Origin: an uncultured Opitutia bacterium
Lineage (GTDB): Bacteria > Verrucomicrobiota > Verrucomicrobiia > Opitutales > UBA953
Direction of reading: 5' to 3'
Length of the DNA stretch: 64,000 nt
NCBI GenBank assembly: GCA_903855995.1
Contig: CAIOAN010000006.1
Span: 1 to 64,000 of the forward strand
Of the stretch, positions 56,106-64,000 are shown piece after piece; within the stretch, counting starts at the first letter, position 1; each line of letters starts with the position of its first letter. Both the position numbers and the translations under genes were made by a program. The notes under the pieces were generated by a model. The model saw only the letters and a list, made by a program, of their open reading frames with translations. It made no database searches and was not told the origin of the DNA.

Positions 56106-59100
56106 ATGCTTATCTCCGAGTCCCGCACCTACAAACTGGCGAAGGCAACCTTGCTTGCCGTCCTCATCGCCGTGACACCCGTCGTCGCCCATCTCAGGGG
56201 ACAGACCAAGCCGCTCCCGACCGCGGAGAAGAAGGAAGATCCATTGGCCGTGCTCTACAAAGCCGCGGAGAAAAGCCTCGAGGAGAAAAAGTACAAAGAC
56301 GCTCTCGCTCAATATGAGGACCTCGAGAAACAGGCGACCAACGTCGAAGACAAACTGAAGGCTGTGGTGTCCTTCCGCAAGGCAAGCTGCCTCTACCTGA
56401 TGCGCGACTGGTCCAAGGCGGAAGCCGAGCTCACGGCCTTTCTTACGAAGTACCCGCGCGGCACCGATGACTTTTTTGACAACGATAACCGCCGCGGAGT
56501 CGCCGAACTCACCCTGATCGAAGTCCTCTCCAGTCAGGCTAAATGGGATGCCGCCCTGGCCCGACTTGAGAAGATCCGTTCAAACAACCTCGCCCGACCA
56601 GAAGATCGCGTCAACGCGTTCACCCTTTCCGCCAAAATCATCGCTGATCGCGTCAAAAATGAGCCGGACGATGTCAAAAAGGCCGCCTACGCTCAGGCGA
56701 TAGCCCTGCTCAAGCAAGCCACCGCGGCGGGCATCAACACCCCAGAGCGCCGCGAAGCCGCCTACAAGCTCGTCGAACTCTACACCAAACTCGGCCTCAC
56801 CAAGGAAGCCGCCCAGCTGAAAAGCGAAATCGACGCCAAGAGCAACGGCTCGCCCGCCGAGGTCGTCCGTTCGAATTTCCAGCGCCTTGAAATCGGCGAC
56901 GCCCGCTTTGCCGCCGCCGAACAGGCCGCCGACGAGTCCCTCCGGGCCAACTTTTACCGCGAAGCCCTCAGCAACTACCAGGGCACGCTGCGCCGCGCCA
57001 ACCTGACCCGCTCGTTTGGCAAGGCGATCGAAAGCAAGACCGCCGAATTAGAGACCCTCACGAAATCCTACCCCAAGCCTAACGCCGAGCAGGCCGCCAA
57101 CATCGAGAAGGCCAAGGCCGAGGTGGAGCAGTTCAAGAAGATCGAGACTGAGTTCGCCGCCAACAAGGACTACGACGCCTTCATCTCCTATCGCATCGGC
57201 CTCTGCCTGCTGGAACTCAAGCGCCCCTGGGAGTCCTTCGTGGCCTTCAAGGACATCTTCGAGAACAGTCCGAATTTCTCCCGCATCGCCGGAACTTATT
57301 ATTATTACATCCTGACGCTACGCCAGATCGGCCGCAGCACTGACGCCCAGGCCAAGTGCAAAGAGTTCCTGGACAAGTTCCCCAAGGCCGATGAAACCTC
57401 CGCCATCGGCCTGCTCCTTGGAGAGATCTCCCAGGACCGCGAAGAGTTTCCGGAAGCAATCAAGCACTTCCAATGGGTGCGCGACAACGTTAAGAACCTC
57501 ACCGCTGAAACGGCCGAGGAAATCGACTTTCGTATCGCCGCCTGCATGTTCTCCCAGGTCGATTGGGCCCCGGCTCAAAAGGCCTTCGCCGAATTCCTAA
57601 AGAAATACGAGCGCTCGCCGGTGCGCCAGCAGGTAATCTACATGAACGCGCTGTGCTGGTTCTTCCAAGGGAAGTACAAGGAAACCAAGGCGGCCTTCGA
57701 CCTCTACCAGACGGAATACCCGAAAGGCCAGTTCCTCCCCGACGTCCGCTATCGCCAGGCCATCGTCAAATTCGGCACCGCCCCGTCGGACATCCCCGGC
57801 ACGCTCCAGCTCTGTGAACAGTGGCTGAAGGATTACGAGAAGGACCGCACCGACGAAGTCATCAATCAGACCCCGGAAGTCTTCACGCTCATCGGCGACG
57901 CCAACATCCGCCTGACCGAAGAGATCGACAAGAAGATCAAGGCCGCCGACCTCGAACTGCGCGAGCATTCCAAGTCCGCCGACAAGGCGAAGTATGTCGA
58001 AGCCAAGGCGAAGGTCGAAAAGGAGAAAGAAATCCTCACCGGCAAGGCTATCGATGCCTATGAAGCGGCCGCCAAGAGCGCCCGCACGAACCCCCAGGCT
58101 CTTGAATTCGTCCTTGGCGAACTCCGCAAGATGCTCCCGGGCCGCGGCGAACACAAACGCATGCGCGACCTCTTCAAGGAGATCTACGACTGGAACCATA
58201 GCGACCCCAAGGCGATGACGTACCTCTACGAGGTCATCCGCTCCACCGAACGCATGGGCGACATGCCGGAGTTCGGCCAGCAGGCCGAAAAGGTCCAGAA
58301 GAACTTCAGCGCTAAGCTCGCCGATGCCCGCAAGAAGGTCGACGAACTTGAGCGCCGCGATAAGGTCACGAAAGAAGAACTCGACGCCGCCAAAGCGGCG
58401 GTGGCCAAATTATCCAAGGAGCTCGCCGACGAACTCGCGAAAGTCGAGGACTCGCGCCAGCTGTCGATCAAACTCGCCAAGAGTCGCGCCCTGAAGATCC
58501 TCTCCGACTCCGTCGGCGAAACCCTCAACGACCGCACACAGGAAGGCGCCGAGAAGCTCATCGTCTTCCTCGCAGAGAAGATCTCCCGGAAGGTCAAACG
58601 CCTCAAACCCGGCGTCAAACCCGCGGCGGGCGCCTTCACCTCCGACGACGCCGCCGCCGAGATGACGAAGCTCCTGCACATTGAAGATCACCGCGATTCG
58701 GTCGTGGCCCTCGCCCGTAGCTATTTCGCGGTGGGACAAATCGGCATCTTCACGCGCGAATCCGCGCTGACCGAAGTCAATTTCGGGAAAATTGCCGCCA
58801 ACTTCAAGGCCGAGGAACTCAGCCCCACGATCCTCGCAATGGTCGGCGAACACCTGCTCATAAAAGGTGACCACAAGAAGGCCGGCGAATACTTCGGCTA
58901 CATCCTCGAACACGGCCGCGCCTCCGAGCTCGCCGACTACGCCTTCGCCGGCATGGCCGAAATCAGCGCCGCCTCCAAGAATTACAAAGAGGCGCTCTCC
59001 CTCTGCAACGAGGCCATCGACAATAACATCCTCATGTCGAAGGAGCTCGAGATCCGCTTCATCCGCGCCCGCTGCCTTGCTGAAACCGAGAAATACGCCG

Positions 59101-59453
59101 AGGCGAAGAAGGAATTCGAGGACATCGCCAAGACCAAGGAATGGCGCGGCGAGAAGACCGCGGCCTCCCTCTACTGGCTTGGCCTGATGGAAGAACGTCA
59201 AGCCGCCGGCAACAAAGAGAAGCTCGCCGCCGCCGTGGCCTACTATCGTCGCTGCTACATGACCTGGAAGAAATACGAAGCCTGGGCCGCCAAGTCCTAT
59301 CTCTCCTCCGCCAAGATTTTTTCGAAATCCCCTTTTGGCGAAGCCAAGGATAAGGCCGATGCGAAGCTGATCCTTAAGGAGATGCTCGAAAAAGATCGCA
59401 TCAAGGACACGCGCGAAGGCCAGGAAGCCAAAGCTCTCATTCTCAGCCTCTAA
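56106..59453 (+). CDS. Giant TPR-repeat envelope protein
   Basis: A 1115-residue protein from ATG 56106 (MLISESRTYKLAKATLLAVLIAVTPVVAHL, signal anchor or peptide). It is followed by many tetratricopeptide-like repeats (EEKKYKDALAQYEDLEKQA, LLKQATAAGINTPERREAAYKLVELYTKLG and so on) and a long charged coiled coil at about residues 735-790. It has no catalytic motif. It heads the TPR-TPR-ExbB-ExbD-ExbD cluster and may be a periplasmic scaffold for the motor. Five bases separate it from the next gene. Confidence 0.7.
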   Translation: MLISESRTYKLAKATLLAVLIAVTPVVAHLRGQTKPLPTAEKKEDPLAVLYKAAEKSLEEKKYKDALAQYEDLEKQATNVEDKLKAVVSFRKASCLYLMRDWSKAEAELTAFLTKYPRGTDDFFDNDNRRGVAELTLIEVLSSQAKWDAALARLEKIRSNNLARPEDRVNAFTLSAKIIADRVKNEPDDVKKAAYAQAIALLKQATAAGINTPERREAAYKLVELYTKLGLTKEAAQLKSEIDAKSNGSPAEVVRSNFQRLEIGDARFAAAEQAADESLRANFYREALSNYQGTLRRANLTRSFGKAIESKTAELETLTKSYPKPNAEQAANIEKAKAEVEQFKKIETEFAANKDYDAFISYRIGLCLLELKRPWESFVAFKDIFENSPNFSRIAGTYYYYILTLRQIGRSTDAQAKCKEFLDKFPKADETSAIGLLLGEISQDREEFPEAIKHFQWVRDNVKNLTAETAEEIDFRIAACMFSQVDWAPAQKAFAEFLKKYERSPVRQQVIYMNALCWFFQGKYKETKAAFDLYQTEYPKGQFLPDVRYRQAIVKFGTAPSDIPGTLQLCEQWLKDYEKDRTDEVINQTPEVFTLIGDANIRLTEEIDKKIKAADLELREHSKSADKAKYVEAKAKVEKEKEILTGKAIDAYEAAAKSARTNPQALEFVLGELRKMLPGRGEHKRMRDLFKEIYDWNHSDPKAMTYLYEVIRSTERMGDMPEFGQQAEKVQKNFSAKLADARKKVDELERRDKVTKEELDAAKAAVAKLSKELADELAKVEDSRQLSIKLAKSRALKILSDSVGETLNDRTQEGAEKLIVFLAEKISRKVKRLKPGVKPAAGAFTSDDAAAEMTKLLHIEDHRDSVVALARSYFAVGQIGIFTRESALTEVNFGKIAANFKAEELSPTILAMVGEHLLIKGDHKKAGEYFGYILEHGRASELADYAFAGMAEISAASKNYKEALSLCNEAIDNNILMSKELEIRFIRARCLAETEKYAEAKKEFEDIAKTKEWRGEKTAASLYWLGLMEERQAAGNKEKLAAAVAYYRRCYMTWKKYEAWAAKSYLSSAKIFSKSPFGEAKDKADAKLILKEMLEKDRIKDTREGQEAKALILSL

Positions 59454-59458
59454 TCCCC

Positions 59459-60484
59459 ATGAACTTCGCCCGTCTTTTCACCCCGGTCGCCTGCCTGCTC
59501 GCCGCAGCCGCCGCCCACGGCCAGACCCTTGTCTTTAAGGGCGGTGAACGCTGGGAAATTAACGACCCTTTTAAAATCGATAACTCGTCGATTCCACCGA
59601 AACCTGTTTTCGACAAAGCCAAGGGCGTCATCAATGCCGTCAAGGAGACCGTTGACCGCTCCTCCAATCAGGGTGGCGTCGAAGTGGTTCTCACCCGCAA
59701 GCTTTCCGAAGTGACGGCGATCTTCTGGCCCTTGCCCGCACGCTTAGCCGAGGCGCAGAATAACGTAAACCGAGGCGAGAACCAAAAAGCGCTCGAGGGA
59801 GCCGAGGCCGTCCTGCGTCTTTTCGAGCCGGTGAAAAATATCCCCGGCTCCTGGTGGGCCAACGCAGCGATCGTCAAACTCGACGTCCTCGATCGCCTCG
59901 AGAATGACCAGGCCATCGGAACCTTCCTGGAAGCCTTTGAAAAGACCGAAGTGGCAAAGCAGCCTGACGTTGCCGTGCGTATCCAAATGGCCCGTCTCAT
60001 GCAGCGCGCCCGCAAAGGGGAACACGAGGCCGTCATCAGTGAGTCCACTGCTTTGATTTCGACCGCGGACGGCGCAGAGGTCCAGGCCCGCCTCCACCTC
60101 GTAAAAGCCAGCTCCCTTTTCGCGACGAAGAAGTATGAGGCCGCGATGAACGCCTATCTGCGCGTCCCCGTCTTCTTCGGCTCAGCTGTCGAGTATGTCC
60201 CCCGGGCGCTCCTCGGGGCGGCCCGCTGTTTCCGCGGCATGGACAGCCCGGCCCTCAAGGAGCAAAAGCTCGAAGCGATTTCAAATCGTTACCTCTACGA
60301 CATCATCGTGACATTCCCGACCTCCAAGGAAGCCGAGGAAGCCAAGAAGCTCCTGCCCAAGGAAGAACGCGCCCGTGCCGAAGCCGACCAGAAGAAAATC
60401 GCCGCCGGCGGCCCGCTCCCCGAGGGCGTGATCATGGCCAAGCCCAAGCTGCGGCCCGAAGAGGCCGTCGAAGGCAATAAGTGA
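59459..60484 (+). CDS. Exported TPR-like protein preceding ExbB
   Basis: A 341-residue protein. The signal peptide MNFARLFTPVACLLAAAAAHG is cleaved near residue 21. Then comes a small domain (GGERWEINDPFKIDNSS..., residues 25-95) and helical TPR-like repeats (about 95-300), ending in a charged tail. No enzyme motif. It sits between the giant TPR gene and exbB in the same unit, so a role in the envelope motor system is likely. Family not recognised. Confidence 0.65.
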   Translation: MNFARLFTPVACLLAAAAAHGQTLVFKGGERWEINDPFKIDNSSIPPKPVFDKAKGVINAVKETVDRSSNQGGVEVVLTRKLSEVTAIFWPLPARLAEAQNNVNRGENQKALEGAEAVLRLFEPVKNIPGSWWANAAIVKLDVLDRLENDQAIGTFLEAFEKTEVAKQPDVAVRIQMARLMQRARKGEHEAVISESTALISTADGAEVQARLHLVKASSLFATKKYEAAMNAYLRVPVFFGSAVEYVPRALLGAARCFRGMDSPALKEQKLEAISNRYLYDIIVTFPTSKEAEEAKKLLPKEERARAEADQKKIAAGGPLPEGVIMAKPKLRPEEAVEGNK

Positions 60485-60541
60485 GTCCTTGCCCCTTTCC
60501 AAATCCCAACCTAAAACCCTATCAAACACCCCGTCATCCCC

Positions 60542-61333
60542 ATGAAGATGAATCTCCGCCTCGCCACCCTGACCTCGGCCTTCCTTGGTCTCATGACCGC
60601 CGTCGCTTCCGCCCAGGAAGCCGCCGGCCATCATGACAAGACCTTGATGGACCTCTTCAAGGACGGCGGCTGGGTGATGTATCCCATCACGCTTTGCTCC
60701 GTCGCCATGATCTGGTTCATCGTCGACGGCGTCATCCGCACAAGCGCCGGCAAACTCTACCCCGCCGATCACGTCAACAATCTCCGCGAGCTCTTCAAGC
60801 GCGGCGACTACGTCGGCGCCTACGCTTTCGCCAAGACGGCTGGCTCGCCCCTCGCCGATGTCGTCCGGGCCGGCGTCGCCTTCACCCCGGATGGCAAGAC
60901 GATGACCGAAGAAGCGATCATTTCCGAAATCACCCGCATCCAGGGCGACCTCAAGGGCCGCTCGTCCTACCTCTCCGTGATCGGCGTCTGCACGCCAATG
61001 ATCGGCCTCACCGGCACCGTGACAGGCATGATGAAGGCGTTCGATAAACTCGGCTCCTCCGGCGTGGGCGACCCCTCCAAACTCGCCGAAGCCATCGGCG
61101 AAGTGCTCGTGGCCACCGCCTCGGGCCTCTTCATCGCGATCCCGGCGTTCATGTCCTACTACCTTCTGGCCAACCGCATCAACAAGGGCATCCACGACAT
61201 CACCGAGATCGTGACCGGCCTCTTCCGTGCCTTCCCGTACGACGAAGTTGCTGGACGCAAGGTGGGCGACGAAGAGATCTACGCCGCCAAGCCAGACTGG
61301 AACGCCTCCGCGTCCAACCAGCCTCAGGCCTAA
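60542..61333 (+). CDS. exbB: MotA/TolQ/ExbB proton channel family protein
   Basis: A 263-residue inner-membrane protein. An N-terminal signal-like segment (to about residue 25, SAQEAAG) is followed by the MotA_ExbB domain: a first helix GWVMYPITLCSVAMIWFIV, the large cytoplasmic part, and the pore helices GVCTPMIGLTGTVTGMMKAF and VATASGLFIAIPAFMSYYLLAN. It uses the proton gradient to drive envelope work, like ExbB/TolQ. Five copies of ExbB with two ExbD proteins per motor are usual. Confidence 0.9.
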   Translation: MKMNLRLATLTSAFLGLMTAVASAQEAAGHHDKTLMDLFKDGGWVMYPITLCSVAMIWFIVDGVIRTSAGKLYPADHVNNLRELFKRGDYVGAYAFAKTAGSPLADVVRAGVAFTPDGKTMTEEAIISEITRIQGDLKGRSSYLSVIGVCTPMIGLTGTVTGMMKAFDKLGSSGVGDPSKLAEAIGEVLVATASGLFIAIPAFMSYYLLANRINKGIHDITEIVTGLFRAFPYDEVAGRKVGDEEIYAAKPDWNASASNQPQA

Positions 61334-61365
61334 GTCCAATCCACCCTTAACCCCAAGACACAGCC

Positions 61366-61806
61366 ATGGCAGGCGGAGGAGGAGGCGGAGAAGGGGAACC
61401 AGAGTTCCAGGTCGCACCGATGATCGACGTGCTCCTGGTGCTGCTCATCTTCTTCATGTCGATTACCTCCTCGCAGGTGCTCAAGGTCGACAAGAACATC
61501 TCCCTGCCTGTCGCCGCCAACGGCATCAAGCGCGACGACAAGGCAGCCGCTGGCCTCATCAACATCTCTTGGGACAAGACGACCGGTCAGGCCAAATACA
61601 AACTCGACGACCGCGAGCTCGACGCGAACGACAAGGACGGCATCGCGAAGGAACTCGCCGCCCGCAAGGGAGACAATCCGAAGTACCGCCTGCTCGTGCG
61701 CGCCGACCGAGAGTGCCACGCCAAGTATATCTCCAAGGCCCTGGAATGGGGTGCCGAAGCCGGCATCGAGAACATCGCGTTCTCGGGCCTCAACCACGAA
61801 GAATAA
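61366..61806 (+). CDS. exbD: ExbD/TolR-family protein, first copy
   Basis: A 146-residue protein with a single membrane helix at 14-36 (FQVAPMIDVLLVLLIFFM). The essential Asp21 lies in the helix, as Asp25 of E. coli ExbD. A glycine-rich start (MAGGGGGGEGE) is unusual. The periplasmic part (to 146) is 110 residues and resembles the ExbD C-domain. It is 3 bases before the second copy. Confidence 0.88.
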   Translation: MAGGGGGGEGEPEFQVAPMIDVLLVLLIFFMSITSSQVLKVDKNISLPVAANGIKRDDKAAAGLINISWDKTTGQAKYKLDDRELDANDKDGIAKELAARKGDNPKYRLLVRADRECHAKYISKALEWGAEAGIENIAFSGLNHEE

Positions 61807-61809
61807 GCC

Positions 61810-62253
61810 ATGAAGCAACTCGAACAGACGGCGGACGCCAACCCGGGCTTCCAGATCGCACCGATGATTGACGTGGTCTTCGTGATCATGCTCTTCTTCA
61901 TGGTCATGGCTGGCGCCGTCAAAGTGGAGCACGAGCTCAAGACTACGCTGCCCGGCAATGCCGAGACGGCCAAAGAAACCGAGATGCCCGACGAGGTGAC
62001 CATCGGCGTCAGCGAAAGCGGAGAAATCACCTTAAATGAAGATCCGGTCGGCGCCCCGGGCGACAAACTCCTCGAGAACCTCTTCAACCAGATGAAGCAG
62101 ATGGGGCAGGCCGCCGAGCAATCCAAGACCAAGCTGCTCATCACGGTGCAAGCGGAGGAGACCGCCCGCTATGAGCGCGTCATCAACGTCCTCGACTGCC
62201 TGGCGAAGGCGAACATCTCGAACGTGACGTTCGCGGTGGCTGATACGGAGTAA
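61810..62253 (+). CDS. exbD: ExbD/TolR-family protein, second copy
   Basis: A 147-residue paralogue of the preceding protein. The helix FQIAPMIDVVFVIMLFFMVMAG has Asp21 at the same position. The periplasmic part differs (VKVEHELKTTLPGNAETAKETEMPDEVTIGVSESGEITLNEDPVG), so the two are old, diverged copies that could form a heterodimer plug for the ExbB pore. Followed by a GC-rich hairpin with a T-run. Confidence 0.88.
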   Translation: MKQLEQTADANPGFQIAPMIDVVFVIMLFFMVMAGAVKVEHELKTTLPGNAETAKETEMPDEVTIGVSESGEITLNEDPVGAPGDKLLENLFNQMKQMGQAAEQSKTKLLITVQAEETARYERVINVLDCLAKANISNVTFAVADTE

Positions 62254-62280
62254 TCGCCGCCACCACCGTGGCCTCAGGCT

Positions 62281-62299
62281 GCCGCCGGGCGGCCTTTTT
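62281..62299 (+). terminator. Intrinsic terminator after exbD
   Basis: Short GC-rich stem GCCGC/GCGGC (62281-62293), loop cgg, followed by CTTTTT. The stem is only 5 bp but the T-run is good; it ends the TPR-exbBD unit. Confidence 0.6.
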
Positions 62300-62345
62300 A
62301 TTTTGCGGATTTGCAAAGTCCGCCCGGCGTCCGTAGACCTGCACC

Positions 62346-62489
62346 ATGAAGACCGTCCTAATCGCCGCCCTCGCCGTCGCCTGCCTCGCCCTCTCCGGCT
62401 GCATCATCGTATTCGAGCAGCCGCGCGATCCGAAGCCCGCCCCGGCCGCCCCGGCGAAGGCCAAGACGGCCGACAGTCAGTCGAAGTAA
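62346..62489 (+). CDS. Small lipoprotein, 47 residues
   Basis: The signal peptide MKTVLIAALAVACLALSGC ends in lipobox LSGC (lipidated Cys19). The mature part is IIVFEQPRDPKPAPAAPAKA and a short polar tail. It is Pro/Ala-rich and positively charged, like linkers that cross the periplasm. It follows the exbBD terminator and converges with thrC, 7 bases apart. Function unknown. Confidence 0.6.
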   Translation: MKTVLIAALAVACLALSGCIIVFEQPRDPKPAPAAPAKAKTADSQSK

Positions 62490-62496
62490 GCGCCCC

Positions 62497-63828
62497 TCAA
62501 CGGAAGCCGGCTTCGGACTCCAGCACCTGGCGGACGGCCTCGAAGTCGTTGCCGATTTTGATCGGAGCAGGCGAAGGCAATTCTCCCGGAAAGATCGAGG
62601 CGTTGCTGTCGCCGAAAGCAGCCTGCAAGACATCGGGAAACTTCGCCGGGTGGGCGGTCCCGAAGATAATAACGTCGTCGAGATTCGCACCATCGCGAGC
62701 CAGCAGATCCTCGGCGGCCTTCCAACCAACCGCCGTGTGCGGGCAGAGCACATAACCACTAGCCGCGCGCACGCGGCGCATCGTGTCCAACGTCGCCCGA
62801 TCATCGACCGTGACAGCCTCGACCGACGGACCGCCCTCGCGCCAAGCAAGCAAGCGGCTGAGATTATTCGGGTCGCCGATGTCCATGGCATTGGACGCGG
62901 TGGGATTCGAGCGACGCGGACGATACTGACCGGTGGCGAAAAGTTCCGGCAGAGGCGAGTTGGTGTTGGTGGCGGCGACCAGGGCGGCCACATCCAAGCC
63001 CATGCGGCGAGCCAGTTGCACGGCACCGACATTACCCAGATTGCCCGAAGGTACCACGACGCCCATGCGGCGCCCTGACGCCAGCAGGCGCTTGGAATGG
63101 AAAGCGAACGGCACCTGCGCGATGAGGCGCACGGGGTTGATGGAATTAGCCGTCAGCAAAGGACGGCGACGGCGCAGCGTCTCATCCGCCAGCGCGCGCT
63201 TCACCATCGCCTGACAATCATCGAAGGTGCCGTCGACCGACAAGGCGACCACTCCGGGCCGGGCCCGGGCGATCTGTGATTCCTGCACGCCGCTGACTCC
63301 GATTCGCGGATAAAGGACGACGGCGCGCACGCCGGGGACGCCAGCACAAGCCTCCGTGACCGCCGCACCCGTGTCGCCCGAGGTCGCGGCGAGGACGGTG
63401 AGCTGAGGAAATTCGTCACCCAGGACCCGCGCCGTGACGCGCACGAGTGTACGGACGGCGAAATCCTTGAACGCCGCCGAAGGTCCGTGAAAAAGCTCCA
63501 GCACGGCCAGACGTTCCGCGGCCGTGCCCTTGAGCCGGTCGGGCCGCACGAGCGGCACCGGGAAATTATAAGCGTCCTGACAAATCTGGTGAAGCGTCTC
63601 CGCCCCGAGGACTTGGGAAAAATAGGGCGCGATGACCGCTTCGGCCAGATCGGCATAGGAATCGTGGCGATGGCGCTCGACGAAGTCCGCTGAGAACTGC
63701 GGAATGTGCGTCGGGACCCAAAGCCCGCCCTTGGCCGGCATGGCGGATAACAGCACGTCGCGCAAGGAACCGCGACAGGTAGCGTCGGCGGTGGAGACGA
63801 ATTCCAACTCAGGACTCGGAGATGACAT
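62497..63828 (-). CDS. thrC: Threonine synthase
   Basis: Last step of threonine synthesis: O-phosphohomoserine to threonine with PLP. It is 443 residues from ATG 63828 (MSSPSPELEF). The Lys that binds PLP lies in AAFKDFAVRTL. Other hallmarks are ATSGDTGAAVTEACAG, VVPSGNLGNVGAVQLARRMG and NSINPVRLIAQVPF. The start overlaps the thrB end by 20 bases, as in thrB-thrC operons. Confidence 0.93.
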   Translation of the reverse strand: MSSPSPELEFVSTADATCRGSLRDVLLSAMPAKGGLWVPTHIPQFSADFVERHRHDSYADLAEAVIAPYFSQVLGAETLHQICQDAYNFPVPLVRPDRLKGTAAERLAVLELFHGPSAAFKDFAVRTLVRVTARVLGDEFPQLTVLAATSGDTGAAVTEACAGVPGVRAVVLYPRIGVSGVQESQIARARPGVVALSVDGTFDDCQAMVKRALADETLRRRRPLLTANSINPVRLIAQVPFAFHSKRLLASGRRMGVVVPSGNLGNVGAVQLARRMGLDVAALVAATNTNSPLPELFATGQYRPRRSNPTASNAMDIGDPNNLSRLLAWREGGPSVEAVTVDDRATLDTMRRVRAASGYVLCPHTAVGWKAAEDLLARDGANLDDVIIFGTAHPAKFPDVLQAAFGDSNASIFPGELPSPAPIKIGNDFEAVRQVLESEAGFR

Positions 63829-64000
63829 GGACACCCTTGGGATTGATGCGCGAGACGTAAGGCGTGGCCTTGATCGGCACCGAAGAGAATACCGCGGCCA
63901 CGGCGGCGGCCACCCTGCGGGCGGTCTCCTCCCCTTCGCACAGAGCAAAGACGCTCGGACCGGCGCCGGAGATTGAGAAGCCCAGCGCACCGGCGGCCAT
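63809..64000 (-). CDS. thrB: Homoserine kinase, C-terminal end (cut by window edge)
   Basis: The last 63 residues visible: MAAGALGFSISGAGPSVFALC, then an alanine-rich helix, and SRINPKGVHVI at the end. GHMP-kinase C-terminal motif GAGPSVFAL and the INPKGV tail identify ThrB. The rest of the gene lies beyond position 64000. The first codon shown is an internal Met. Confidence 0.85.
   Translation of the reverse strand: MAAGALGFSISGAGPSVFALCEGEETARRVAAAVAAVFSSVPIKATPYVSRINPKGVHVISES

Noticed and set aside
60281-61417. Open frame antisense to exbB
   Set aside because: Shadow of the ExbB gene with low-complexity Gly/His/Asp content.

Overview
The window is a gene-dense, GC-rich bacterial chromosome segment with about 60 protein genes and one tRNA. 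I see no insertion sequence, prophage, CRISPR array or rRNA. The gene content indicates a Gram-negative (diderm) bacterium: LpxA, an LptE-like lipoprotein, an ExbB/ExbD motor, an MCE-domain protein and several small lipoproteins. A very large GreA like that of Chlamydia, a single-chain glycyl-tRNA synthetase, GatCAB and almost no Shine-Dalgarno sequences point to the PVC superphylum, most likely Verrucomicrobiota (Opitutae-like). That placement is inference, since no 16S rRNA is present.

Layout. 1-13 kb: ligA, a sterol-desaturase-like gene, an ankyrin protein, a secreted esterase-like protein, serB, a ThuA-domain protein, an SRPBCC protein, pyrC, tgt and an IscA-type protein. These are separated by unusually long intergenic regions packed with palindromic repeats. 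13-25 kb: tRNA-Val(CAC), then mostly minus-strand genes (priA, a membrane protein, gatB, gatA, gatC, pheT, pheS, rplT, rpmI). 24-34 kb: a peroxiredoxin, infC, an amidase, rpsA and cardiolipin synthase on plus; metX on minus; a Fur regulator and a fused nucleotidyltransferase-kinase (MurU-AmgK-like) on plus. 33-38 kb: glyQS, an MCE protein, pheA and scpB on minus. 38-51 kb: ilvD, pgi, a coiled-coil protein with a 55-residue lipoprotein, rsmI, lpxA, pdxA and a BtuF-like protein, then a HAD phosphatase (minus) and rpmF-plsX-fabH-TPR-lptE-rpe (plus). 51-64 kb: rlmN (minus), the large greA, an ArsR-methyltransferase fusion, a TPR-TPR-ExbB-ExbD-ExbD cluster, a 47-residue lipoprotein, and thrC with the end of thrB (minus).

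How the genes fit together. Most are housekeeping: translation (S1, L20, L32, L35, IF3, PheRS, GlyRS, GatCAB, Tgt, RlmN, RsmI), amino-acid synthesis (SerB, MetX, PheA, IlvD, ThrC, ThrB) and envelope building (PlsX, FabH, LpxA, LptE, Cls, amidase). The fused MurU-AmgK-like enzyme suggests that MurNAc is recycled straight to UDP-MurNAc. 

The most interesting signals are: (1) two 94-bp intergenic elements with the same framework but exchanged hairpin stems, within a wider family of hairpins flanked by GGTAGGG/CCCTACC; (2) loss of zinc ligands in LigA, Tgt and a HAD-IIIA phosphatase together with a cysteine-free L32, while PriA and Fur keep theirs; (3) the MurU-AmgK fusion; (4) a TPR/ExbB/ExbD/ExbD motor cluster with no TonB; (5) infC separated from rpmI-rplT by a divergent peroxiredoxin gene. 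I found no clear new defence or mobile system.
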